From NCBI RefSeq assembly GCF_004146235.1, contig NZ_SELO01000029.1, positions 1 to 48,433 on the forward strand: a DNA stretch of 48,433 bases. Reading direction: 5' to 3'. This DNA comes from Tropicimonas sp. IMCC6043 (lineage in GTDB: Bacteria > Pseudomonadota > Alphaproteobacteria > Rhodobacterales > Rhodobacteraceae). Made by a program: the position numbers and the translations under genes. Below are positions 8,933 through 16,570 of the stretch, in pieces. The notes beneath the pieces were generated by a model, which saw only the letters and a list, made by a program, of their open reading frames with translations, did no database searches and was not told where the DNA came from. The first letter of the stretch is position 1. Each line of letters begins with the position of its first letter.

Positions 8933-8938
8933 TATAAT
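8933..8938 (+). promoter_or_regulatory. Probable -10 box (TATAAT) for the cytochrome c gene
   Basis: A consensus TATAAT lies 67 bp before the cytochrome start, in sequence that is otherwise GC-rich. No convincing -35 hexamer is at 16-18 bp. An inverted TTCCTAGGAA (8915-8924) sits directly upstream and may be an operator. It is inside the segment missing from the right arm. Confidence 0.45.
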
Positions 8939-9004
8939 TTGGCTCGTAAGATCCAGTTGGAGGCTAACAGGAAACAGTTCTTCATCAAGGAGAGGAGTTC
9001 CACA

Positions 9005-9409
9005 ATGAAAGGGATTTTCGCGATCTTTTGTGCTGCTCTCGTCGCCGCGCCTGCGCAATCCTTCGCCCAGGATGCAAACATCAAAGCGGGAGAGCGGGAG
9101 TATATAATAGCTTGCGCCGGATGCCACGGAGAGTCGGGCAAGGGCGATGGCCCTCTTGCGGGCCTTCTCGAGATCGAAACGCCCAATCTGACCACGATTA
9201 CCGAACGCACTGGTGGAGGTGACTTCCCGTTCCACAATACATTGCTACTAATTGACGGTCGCGACGTTCGTGCTCATGGCGGGGCGATGCCCATTTGGGG
9301 TGAGCGCTTCACGGCTTCGGCAACGAGCCAGCGTGGAGAGACCGACGACATGGTAGCCCGGGGACGCATCCTTTCTCTCGTCTACTACCTCGAGTCAATC
9401 CAGGAGTAG
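9005..9409 (+). CDS. Exported c-type cytochrome (class I)
   Basis: A 134-residue protein. A signal peptide ends at SFAQ (residue 22). One haem site follows, CAGCH (C37, C40, H41), and M95 in GGAMPIWG is the likely sixth ligand. It is therefore a soluble periplasmic monohaem cytochrome used in electron transfer to a dehydrogenase or oxidase. The real start is the ATG at 9005 after AAGGAGAGG; longer reading frames upstream lack a signal peptide. The gene sits as an island inside the left arm of the duplication. Its last codons (CAG GAG TAG) also occur at 15180-15188 without the rest of the gene. No partner enzyme is next to it. Confidence 0.9.
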   Translation: MKGIFAIFCAALVAAPAQSFAQDANIKAGEREYIIACAGCHGESGKGDGPLAGLLEIETPNLTTITERTGGGDFPFHNTLLLIDGRDVRAHGGAMPIWGERFTASATSQRGETDDMVARGRILSLVYYLESIQE

Positions 9410-9567
9410 AATCCAGGAGGCGAGTTCGGTTTCGACCGTCCGTTCCGTCCAAATCAGAGACTTCGCTGGCGCTTGCAGTGCGGGACCGGTCCCCGAGTGG
9501 TTTACGAATTGCCGGATGAGTGAAGTAGGGAGTGCTGCGCATGCAGCGAATGCCCGGTAGGTCGGCA
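9401..9567. repeat. Large inverted duplication, left arm, segment B
   Basis: These 167 bp match 15022-15188 in reverse complement with several substitutions, somewhat more diverged than segment A. The segment starts inside the last three codons of the cytochrome gene and ends at GTCGGCA, within the first core of the composite intergenic repeat. Confidence 0.88.
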
Positions 9568-9770
9568 GACTAGACCGTGGCCGGTCGGTTCGTTGCGGCT
9601 GTGAACCCTTAGCGATGGGAGGTCCGTTCACTGCGCTAGCTGCCGGTCACGGCGCATGAGCCCTTCGCAAGAGCAGCATCTTCGCTAGTACCGAAAGCCG
9701 CCGTTCATGGTCAGCGCGGCGAAAGACGGTGACGAGCCGAGAGCGGCCAGATTGAAATCGCTCAACGCCA
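9541..9770 (+). repeat. Composite intergenic repeat, copy 3
   Basis: ATGCAGCGAATGCCCGGTAG leads into GTCGGCAGACT (9561), GTTCACTGCGC (about 9627), CCTTCGCAAGAGCAGCA (near 9662) and ACCGAAAGCCGCCGTTC with a GCGCGGCGAAAG tail. The order matches copies at 12190 and 13200. The gap 9571-9971 otherwise holds no gene; the last 100 bp before 9972 are AT-richer and probably carry the amidase promoter. Confidence 0.6.
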
Positions 9771-9971
9771 TACCCAAGAATAAGATGGTCTCCCCTTGAT
9801 CTCCGAAGTGCGCGCCCTTCATCCAAAGGTCTCACGCCGAACTTGGCTCGCTAAAACAGATCAACCTGAAAATCCCCAAAACAGCTAAAATGACGTTGTT
9901 TCCCGTTTTGGCTCGGGACCTGCTACATTGCCTCACTGAATGAATCTTGTTTTGACATTGAAGGGGCAGAC

Positions 9972-10574
9972 ATGACTTCACACGCGCAGCGTTCCATCTA
10001 CCTGTTCAGCTGGCACGACCGCATCAACAACGGGGCAAACACCGTTGTGGGCAGACTGCGAAAAATCACCGATGTGACGGGGCTCGTGCTCCACCAAACG
10101 TCGTTCAACCGCGGCAATGACACGGGTGCCTACGATAAGATCAATGCACATTTTGTCATCCTTCCGAATGGAACGACAGTTACCAAATTCGACGAAACTG
10201 AGAATCGTCCCTGCTCGGGAGGCTTCAACTCTTACACGGTCGGTGTCGAGTTTGTCGGTAACTTTCCAATGGATAGCGGGAGTTGGTGGAAGGGAAATGC
10301 TAGCCATGACATGCCTAGCTGGGCTCAGATCCACGCCGGACGATGCTTGGTAAATTATCTCCAGAATGCCGTGGGAATCACCCATGTCTTCGCCCATCGG
10401 CAGACCGTGCCCGGCAATCGGCGTAGCAACTGTCCGGGGCCTCACATATGGTACAATGTCGGGGAATGGGCGATGAAACGCGGTTTGAGCGATGGAGGGC
10501 TGGGCTATGCCATTAAAGGCGGAAACCCCATCCCGGAGCTCTGGCGCGAGCAGCAATTCGACTTATTTGCGTGA
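9972..10574 (+). CDS. PGRP/Amidase_2-type N-acetylmuramoyl-L-alanine amidase
   Basis: A 200-residue protein with the fold of T7 lysozyme and peptidoglycan-recognition proteins. Putative zinc ligands are H41 (VLHQTS), H142 (VFAHRQ) and C154 (SNCPGPHIW); H60 of NAHFVILPNG lies in the position that usually holds the catalytic tyrosine/histidine block. GVEFVGN is also typical. These enzymes cut the bond between muramic acid and L-alanine of the peptide. There is no signal peptide or membrane anchor, as in phage endolysins or cytoplasmic effectors that need a separate release route. No holin, phage structural or secretion gene is adjacent, though the 14.3 kb gene looks phage-derived. Confidence 0.85.
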   Translation: MTSHAQRSIYLFSWHDRINNGANTVVGRLRKITDVTGLVLHQTSFNRGNDTGAYDKINAHFVILPNGTTVTKFDETENRPCSGGFNSYTVGVEFVGNFPMDSGSWWKGNASHDMPSWAQIHAGRCLVNYLQNAVGITHVFAHRQTVPGNRRSNCPGPHIWYNVGEWAMKRGLSDGGLGYAIKGGNPIPELWREQQFDLFA

Positions 10575-11008
10575 CCTTGCGGTGGTTTGCCGAAAAGCTG
10601 AACCGAAATCCACCACTTCTCGCACTCGGCGCGAATGCTCATTCCACTACGCGGTTTATTGAGGAAATGGAGTTAAAAGGGTCCCGATACAGGTCCAGCA
10701 GGGTTTCATTGCTCAAATCGATTGAGTGGCGGACTTCTCCTTTCCCTGACGGGTACAGCCTATAGCCAAAGTGATGAGCATTGCGTACGGCCGTTTTGTC
10801 CGCTGAGCGCCTGCTCGGGGACCTTTCGATGAATGGCAGCGTCTGAATGCAGCCGGAGTTCGTACAATTTGCAGCAAAAGCCGACTTCGATCCGAGAGCC
10901 GACGTATCATCCGGCATATGATTTCTGCTACCGGTGAAGAATGACTGCATCCACTCGACCTGGTCATCGACCGGGCAAAGTTCGGAGTGGGCATTTTCGT
11001 GTTTCCGA
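10575..11008. other. Gene-free stretch with repeat fragment
   Basis: No supported coding sequence. GTACGGCCGTTTTGTCCGCTGA at about 10785-10806 is shared, with two mismatches, with 12088-12109 and is a left module of the composite intergenic repeat. The rest shows no palindrome, terminator or RNA pattern that I can defend. Confidence 0.4.
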
Positions 11009-11908
11009 CTAGCAGTCGCCCGCTACCAACCAGGTTCGTGCCTTTTCGTTAGGCACAAGTTCAGCCAGGCGGCTGTTGAAAAGGTCGATTTCGGCTTGCG
11101 AGAGTTGGCCTTCCCACTTGCCAGAACTGCCGGAATCGAAAAAACCGGCGTCGGATTTCCAATAACCGGTACCTCCCACGGGGGCATAGTCGACTGCTCT
11201 GGCTTTCATGGCGCTAAAGGCGGTGGCCTCTGCGACCTGATCAATAAGCTCTGCATCGGCTTCAATGCCAGCTGCCCTGGCCAGATGTCGTACGGTGCGG
11301 TGACCGTCGCGCAACATGTCTGAATAGTGAGAGACGTTGAGGTTTGGATAGCGTCCGGAAAGGACAGTCTTGGAATAGTGGAGGGTTACAGACGCCAAGG
11401 TGTCTTTGTCAAAATCTTCCGGGTCCACTGGTTCGTCGATAAACCGCAGGATGGATTCCGGGACAGGTAAACTCATCGGATGATCCGGCGTGACCACTTT
11501 TTTGTTGGCTTCGTGTTTGCGTAGGGAAAAGAAGATGTCCAGCGGGTGTCGATAGACAGCAATTACTGTTACGCCGTCCCAGATCGGAAACCCGTCTGCC
11601 GGCGTATGGGTCTTTACAACCCGCCGCCCCTTTTGTCTGGCCAGGCTCGTGGCAACCTCATCGGCGGGAACCCCAAGGTCCGCGTCAACCCAGGGAGATA
11701 ATACCGGTATCTTTTCCTGCAGATGCGAACTGCCGTTCACAAGCATAGCGAGCATAGTTTGTGTCCAGGTCGTACCACATTTAGGCGGCGTGCACACAAG
11801 GATGTCACCCTTTCTCGGAGCCCACGTCGCCCAACGCAATGGGTCGGTGGTCGATCCGCGATACTCCCGGACCGCGGGTGCAAGAACTGGAGCATGGGCA
11901 TCCATCAT
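11009..11908 (-). CDS. PAPS-dependent sulfotransferase (Sulfotransfer_1 type)
   Basis: A 299-residue cytosolic-type sulfotransferase. The 5'-phosphosulfate loop is CTPPKCGTTWTQ (about 39-50), the general base is H101 in VKTHTPADG, and the 3'-phosphate-binding block is YRHPLD (119-124). GKWEGQLS near the C-terminus matches the conserved RKGxxGDWK-like element. The family moves sulfate from PAPS to hydroxyl or amine groups of small molecules, lipids or sugars. The first two codons are both ATG, so the start could be three bases later. No PAPS synthesis gene is adjacent. A second, unrelated sulfotransferase lies 0.5 kb away, with the same orientation. Confidence 0.9.
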   Translation of the reverse strand: MMDAHAPVLAPAVREYRGSTTDPLRWATWAPRKGDILVCTPPKCGTTWTQTMLAMLVNGSSHLQEKIPVLSPWVDADLGVPADEVATSLARQKGRRVVKTHTPADGFPIWDGVTVIAVYRHPLDIFFSLRKHEANKKVVTPDHPMSLPVPESILRFIDEPVDPEDFDKDTLASVTLHYSKTVLSGRYPNLNVSHYSDMLRDGHRTVRHLARAAGIEADAELIDQVAEATAFSAMKARAVDYAPVGGTGYWKSDAGFFDSGSSGKWEGQLSQAEIDLFNSRLAELVPNEKARTWLVAGDC

Positions 11909-12411
11909 CAGACGATTTCATGGTTCGGCAATTCAGGCAAGTCTCGCTGTTTCTTCTGATCACGCGTACTCATGCCACCCGCTTCCGGCTTGGCATCATC
12001 GGCCGCTACCGCGCATGCCTGACCCGTCAAGTTCCGTTTTGTCCGCTGAGTGAATATCCAACCCGCCACTGTGTGCCGAAGTCCAACGTACGGCCGCTTC
12101 GTCCGCTGATCGATCCTTGGTGTTGGCCGCCGCGAACGTCCGGTCCGCGAAGACATTGCGTATTCTCGGATGGGCGCTGATGGGAGTGCTGCGTTTGCAG
12201 CGAAGGTCTGGAAGGTCGGCAAACTCCCCGTTCGGTGGCACGAAGCGTTGGCTCTTGGACCGGACACGCCAGCGCGGTCGCTCACTGCGCTTTGCAGCTG
12301 TTGGTCGGTTTCGGGCAACGGTCCGGTGGTGCGGAAAAAAGCACGAATTCACTCTTACTAGGTTTAGGTCTTGGCCAGCATTTCCGGAGCCGCATGTGCC
12401 CGCCTCCGGCG
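11909..12411 (+). repeat. Gene-free stretch with composite intergenic repeat, copy 4
   Basis: Between the two sulfotransferase genes. Modules seen in order: GTACGGCCGCTTCGTCCGCTGA (12088), AACGTCCGGTCCGCGAAGAC, GGGAGTGCTGCGTTTGCAGCGAA (about 12182-12203), GTCGGCAAACTCCCCGTTCGG (12215) and CGCTCACTGCGCTTTGCAGC. This is the most complete left half in the window. The GCTGCG/CGCAGC-type sequences could form a short hairpin. Confidence 0.55.
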
Positions 12412-13041
12412 CTAGACTGGTTCTCCTCCCCTGCGCAGGCTGTCCAGTCGGGCGTTGGTTTCCATGAAATCGTGGGCTTCGTTCGAGCGGGGGAACGGTT
12501 CGTCCGGAACATCGCAGCCAAGGAAATCACACAGTCGGGTCCACCCCTCACCGAGGTCGTAGGTCAGAAGTCTGTCGGGTCCGAAAGCGGCCTGCACCTC
12601 GGCGGTATTGCGTTCGTAGGCCGCGATCATGTGATCCTTGTCCGTGATGTTGCCTTCGAAAACACCGTCACGGATCAGCGGAATGGCTACGGGGTTCGGA
12701 TCTGGCTTTTCGCGCAGAACGCGCAGGATTGTCTTCTCCATGCTGGTATACCAGGATTCGGCGCTGCGAACCGTCAGCAGGACTTTCGCCCGCGGATAGT
12801 GCTCGGCAATCTCGCGCCAGAACCTCGCTGCAGGCCAATCGACCGTCGCGCGATAACCTGCGAAGGCTTCGTCCCAGTCCGGAATTCGGCCAGACGCGGC
12901 ATCGCACCACATGTCGATGCGGTCGGGGCTGATAACTTCGCGCATGTGATAGCAAGGTCCGAACCCTAGTTTCTCGAGCGCCAGTTTCATGGATTCCGTG
13001 CCAGTGCGTCCGAAACCGGCACCGATGACGTCGAGGCTCAT
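12412..13041 (-). CDS. Sulfotransferase-family protein (Sulfotransfer_4 type)
   Basis: A 209-residue protein. The N-terminal GAGFGRTGTESMKLAL (7-22) is the P-loop-like 5'-phosphosulfate motif of the short sulfotransferase group, followed by YHMREV, the WDEAFAGYRATVDWPAARFW block and KVLLTVRSAESWY, the 3'-phosphate site. GWTRLCDFLGCDVP near the end is also typical. It shares a fold but not close sequence with the gene at 11009. Substrates for this group are mostly unknown. The neighbouring gene order (two sulfotransferases, then a GFA protein, all leftward, each with its own spacer) does not look like a tight operon. Confidence 0.87.
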   Translation of the reverse strand: MSLDVIGAGFGRTGTESMKLALEKLGFGPCYHMREVISPDRIDMWCDAASGRIPDWDEAFAGYRATVDWPAARFWREIAEHYPRAKVLLTVRSAESWYTSMEKTILRVLREKPDPNPVAIPLIRDGVFEGNITDKDHMIAAYERNTAEVQAAFGPDRLLTYDLGEGWTRLCDFLGCDVPDEPFPRSNEAHDFMETNARLDSLRRGGEPV

Positions 13042-13194
13042 TCAGGTCCCTCCCCCGATGGCTCGAAACGAGTAGATCACAGCGCGGTCTGAATTGCCAA
13101 GAACGGGTTCGATGTTGCGTTACCTGCTCCCGCGCCAGGCGAACACTGTAGCGATACCAATAACCGCTCTGGGGCTTTTTGCGGACATTTGATC

Positions 13195-13405
13195 CTTTCG
13201 CTCGGATGACCGAACTGTCGGCAAACTCCCCCTTCAGCGCCACGCGGCGCTGGCCCGCGACGCTGGCGCATCACGGCTGTCACTTCCTGCGCAATCCTGC
13301 GTTCACGCTGTGTGAGCGCTTCGCAGGTGCAGCATCATCCCTTGAACCGGAAGCCGCCGTTTGAGGTTGGCGCGGCGATTGGCGGTTAAGAGCCAAAGCA
13401 CTTTC
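13195..13405 (+). repeat. Composite intergenic repeat, copy 5 (most complete)
   Basis: GTCGGCAAACTC (13217), CGGCGCTGGCCCGCGACGCTGG, CTGCGCAATCCTGCG, CTTCGCAGGTGCAGCA (13319-13334), ACCGGAAGCCGCCGTT (13346-13361) and a GGCGCGGCGATTGGCGG tail all occur in one run, linking the left and right halves seen separately elsewhere. The repeat fills almost all of the gap between the Sulfotransfer_4 and GFA genes. Confidence 0.65.
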
Positions 13406-13441
13406 TTCCGACAAGCATTAACCGGACATTCAGGAATATTA

Positions 13442-13924
13442 TCAAATTTCTCCGTTCCTGGCTGCTTGGAAGGCTGCCGCGATTCCGGGATCGTCTTCTG
13501 AACGTGTCTGCGGAAGATCGCCGTCAATCTTGACCCAGGGCAATTTCGACTCCACGCCGAAATGAAATTCCAGCTCAACTTTTTCGGGGTGGTCGAGGGT
13601 CCCAATTGGAATCCAAACTATGTCCGGACCGGAAGGATCGCCTTTCTCGGGTCGGAAATCGTTCAGGCTGACCAAGTATCGGTCCCAGATCGGACTGCCA
13701 CATCTTCCGCAAAAACCGCGTTCCTTGATAGCGCCGGGCTCATGGAACATTGTAAGCGTGCCTTTGGTGAACTTGAGGGTCGCCGTAGGGAAGCCTACCA
13801 AGGCATAGTAGGGTCCGCCGGACCATTTCTGGCAACGCCTGCAATGACACAAACCAGCCGAGACAGGGTCTTCGTCACACTCGTACTTGATCGCACCGCA
13901 CAGGCATCCCCCAGTCCACTTCAT
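13442..13924 (-). CDS. GFA-family (CENP-V/GFA domain) zinc protein
   Basis: A 160-residue protein. Cysteine clusters match the glutathione-dependent formaldehyde-activating fold: CLCG (C7, C9), CHCRRC (C26, C28, C31) and GFCGRCGSPIW later in the domain, with the usual GAIKYEC strand after the first. Members bind two zinc ions. The original enzyme condenses formaldehyde with glutathione, but most homologues have no proven activity. The ATG at 13924 was preferred over upstream starts because the family begins with this short MKWTGGCLCG segment. The C-terminus is longer than in the 125-residue relative at 22992. Confidence 0.87.
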   Translation of the reverse strand: MKWTGGCLCGAIKYECDEDPVSAGLCHCRRCQKWSGGPYYALVGFPTATLKFTKGTLTMFHEPGAIKERGFCGRCGSPIWDRYLVSLNDFRPEKGDPSGPDIVWIPIGTLDHPEKVELEFHFGVESKLPWVKIDGDLPQTRSEDDPGIAAAFQAARNGEI

Positions 13925-14262
13925 GTGCGTCTCCAACGAGCCTGCATACGTCCATCGCAAGAAGGATATATCACATCTTGGGCGGCTTTTCCTAAGTCGT
14001 ATGATGCCCGGTCGCATCCGCCCGTTCCAAAGGCAACTATGTCCGCTGTGCTGACCTGCGTGCGGGTCGCCGCGAAAGTCCGGTCTGGTTACCGACGCCG
14101 GGTGCCGGGCGGGCATGTCGCGGAACTGATGCCGATGCAGCGAATAGCGGCAAGGTCGGCAAACTCGACATATTATTGCTTTGGAAATCTCCTCAAACCC
14201 CGTTATTATGTCAGCATAACTGCCCCTTTTCCGGCACACACAATGGCGACAAAGGCGACCCG
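13925..14262 (+). repeat. Intergenic stretch with composite repeat, copy 6 (partial)
   Basis: Contains GAAAGTCCGGTC (near 14076), GATGCAGCGAATAGCGGCAAG and GTCGGCAAACTCG (14155-14167), after which similarity stops at an AT-rich run that leads into the phage-like gene. Only the left module is present. No gene is supported here. Confidence 0.5.
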
Positions 14263-14802
14263 ATGACTGAAGACACAATCAACGACAAACGTGGCCCGGA
14301 CGGTCGCTTCCTGCCCGGCAACAGGCCTCCGAGATCCACTGGCCGCCCGCCTGGATCCAACGGCGTGAATGCACGAGCCGCCCACCTCGCCAACGAGTGT
14401 CTGGAGACCATGCTCGGCAAGGCCGCCGATGTCATCAACGCCGCCCTCGACGAGGGCGACAGCCATGTCGCGACATGGCTCATCGACCGGATCCGTCCGC
14501 TGAAGACAGCTGACTTCGTACGGATCGACATCGCCTCGGATCTCGAAACCCCTCGAGAGGCCGTGGAAGCCGCCAGAGAGGCCATTCTGGCCGCTGGCAG
14601 GGGTGAAGTCAGCATGTCCGAGGCGAAGGCCTACGTGGCGCTCCTTGAGCGTCTGGGAGGCATGCAGGGGTATCTTGAGCTGGAGCAATTGAAGGCGTCT
14701 CTTGAGGAGTTGAAGGCAAGCCGGGATCGGCCGCCGCTGCAACTGCCGGAGATTTCGCGGGTGCAATGGGGGCATGGTTCGGTTGATCGGGAGATTGGGT
14801 AG
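14263..14802 (+). CDS. DUF5681-like protein, possibly phage terminase-associated
   Basis: A 179-residue protein. Its N-terminus has the pattern GPDGRFLPGNRPP...GRPPGSNG, like the DUF5681 segment that precedes small-terminase-like proteins. A helical region follows (ECLETMLGKAADVINAALDEGD) and then a coiled coil, LERLGGMQGYLELEQLKASLEELKA. No large terminase or other phage gene is adjacent, so it is likely an orphan from a decayed element. A clearly homologous, broken copy lies at 45955-46240. ATG 14263 was chosen at the start of the conserved segment. Function is inferred from weak resemblance. Confidence 0.6.
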   Translation: MTEDTINDKRGPDGRFLPGNRPPRSTGRPPGSNGVNARAAHLANECLETMLGKAADVINAALDEGDSHVATWLIDRIRPLKTADFVRIDIASDLETPREAVEAAREAILAAGRGEVSMSEAKAYVALLERLGGMQGYLELEQLKASLEELKASRDRPPLQLPEISRVQWGHGSVDREIG

Positions 14803-15021
14803 ACTGCCATGTTCTCGGGAGGTGCGTGAATAATTCCGCTGCCTGCGCGGAGCCGGCACTGGTGTGCCCAAGGCAACGTCCGGTGTGCGAGCTATCCGGA
14901 TCTTTGGCTCGGATCGCTCAACCTTCGTTAACGGCCCACTGCCGTCATTCGTGCGTGCCGCTGCGAACGGCCGGAACGAGCCCTTCATGCCTGATTCTGC
15001 GTTCGGGACGAACTGGTAAAA
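14803..15021. other. Short gene-free spacer before the right duplication arm
   Basis: No gene. GCCGCTGCGAACGGCCGGAACGAGCCC near 14960 resembles a reversed or shuffled part of the composite repeat. Otherwise nothing is recognisable. Confidence 0.35.
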
Positions 15022-15188
15022 TGCCGACCTACCGGGCATTCGCTGCATGTGCAGCACTCCCTGCTTCACTCACCTGGCAACACGTAAACCACTCGGGGAC
15101 CGGTCCCTCACTGCAAGCGCCAGCGAAGTCTCTGATGTGGACAGAACGGACGGTCGAAACCGAACTCGCCTCTTGGATTCTACTCCTG
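15022..15188. repeat. Large inverted duplication, right arm, segment B
   Basis: Reverse complement of 9401-9567. It contains the last three codons of the cytochrome gene (CTACTCCTG in this orientation, 15180-15188) joined directly to segment A at 15189, with no cytochrome gene. The join shares a single C between the two original flanks. Confidence 0.88.
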
Positions 15189-16570
15189 GTGACCTTCCCC
15201 CGCGGTTAGGGCCGGGTCGATCCAGAATCTTCCGGTTGGGCTTGAGTGTCGAGCGGCGGCGCGGAAACCGCAAAAATCTCTGGCGTTGACGCGGTTTCGG
15301 TCATCAGGAACTCCATTGGGGACAGGTAACCGCGAGGGGTTCGAGATGTTCTGTGTCATCCACTCTGATGCTTACTGAGTGCTGACAGTTCTTTTAAAAT
15401 CGATCTGACCGCTCCTGCGCGGTAACCGACCTTAAATGGAGAACGCCTATGAGTTACGACGGCCACATCATCCTCGGGAACGGCTACAAGCTCTGGTACC
15501 GCATCGCCGGCCAAGGATCGGGGGCGCCCCTGCTGTTGCTCCATGGAGGACCCGGGGCCGGACACGACTATCTGGAGCCGCTTGAGGCGCTGTCTGCCGA
15601 CCGCCCGGTGGTGTTCTTCGATCAACTCGGCTGCGGCCGGTCTGACCAACCGGATGATCCGACACTTTGGACCGTCGAAAGGTTCTGCGACGAGGTCGAC
15701 GAGGTGCGGGACGCCCTCGGGTTGGCCGAATGCCACATACTTGGCCAGTCATGGGGGGGATGGCTCGCGATCGAATGGTTGTTGCGGCGGCCAAAAGGGG
15801 TGAAGAGCGCTGTCCTGGCATCCACGTCCAGTTCGACCCGGCAATTCGTCACCGAAGCACAACGGTTGATCGGCCAGATGTCGGAGGCCGAGCGGGAGGC
15901 GCTGCGGATTCACGGGGCTGCGGGCGCCTATGACCACCCCGACTACCTTTCCGCCATGGAAACCTTCTATCGCCTACATGTCTGCCGTCTGCCGGACTGG
16001 CCGGATTGCCTCAACCGCACCGTCGCCAATCTCGACGGCAATCAGGTCTACATGACCATGAATGGCCCAAACGAGTTCACGGTGATCGGCAACCTGAAAG
16101 ACTGGGACCGTACCGATCGACTGCACGAGATCGACAAGCCGGTGCTGATTACGGTCGGCCGCCATGACGAGATCACTCCTGTCTGCTCCGAAACCATGCA
16201 CCAACGTCTGCCGGAGTCACGTGTGGTCATCTTCGAGGACAGCGCCCACTGCGCCCACATCGAGGAGCCCGAGCGCTACTGTGCCGTGGTCGCGGAGTTC
16301 CTTCGAGAGCACGACTGAGCCCCCATCTGCGACGGACGTTCGACGCGGTCTTGGCTGTCAACTCTCGGCGAGCCGCTGTCCGTGCTGCCTCGGTTCGATG
16401 GTGACCGCTCTCACGCATGGAGGTCGCCGGCATGCCCGACCGTTCATGTCCGCTGCCCGCTGCCGTTCGCCACATCTTCCTCCAACGTCAGGTTTGTGGT
16501 TGGGTGCTCCACATCGGCATTGCTGCACCTGCGAAGCCAACACCAATGCTGAAGGGCCGCAATGCGCAGT
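15189..16570. repeat. Large inverted duplication, right arm, segment A
   Basis: Reverse complement of 7489-8870, exactly the same length (1382 bp). It ends at 16570, just before unrelated sequence (ATGCGGTCC) begins. It includes the hydrolase gene, its upstream sequence and about 250 bp after its stop. Confidence 0.93.
15449..16318 (+). CDS. Alpha/beta hydrolase, proline iminopeptidase-like (S33), copy 2
   Basis: A 289-residue protein, about 98 percent identical to the product at 7741, with all catalytic motifs intact (HGGPG, GQSWGG, GRHDEITP, SAHCAHIEEP). GGAGAACGCCT precedes the start in both copies, so translation signals are conserved. The few amino-acid changes are conservative except E to K before PVLITVGR. 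Because the upstream region is duplicated too, both genes probably keep their promoter. Conservation of the reading frame in both arms implies a recent duplication, selection on both copies, or gene conversion. Confidence 0.9.
   Translation: MSYDGHIILGNGYKLWYRIAGQGSGAPLLLLHGGPGAGHDYLEPLEALSADRPVVFFDQLGCGRSDQPDDPTLWTVERFCDEVDEVRDALGLAECHILGQSWGGWLAIEWLLRRPKGVKSAVLASTSSSTRQFVTEAQRLIGQMSEAEREALRIHGAAGAYDHPDYLSAMETFYRLHVCRLPDWPDCLNRTVANLDGNQVYMTMNGPNEFTVIGNLKDWDRTDRLHEIDKPVLITVGRHDEITPVCSETMHQRLPESRVVIFEDSAHCAHIEEPERYCAVVAEFLREHD

Noticed and set aside
7489-16570. Possibility that the inverted arms are a transposon with terminal genes
   Set aside because: No transposase, no inverted terminal repeats beyond the arms and no target duplication is seen; the arms hold a housekeeping-type hydrolase.
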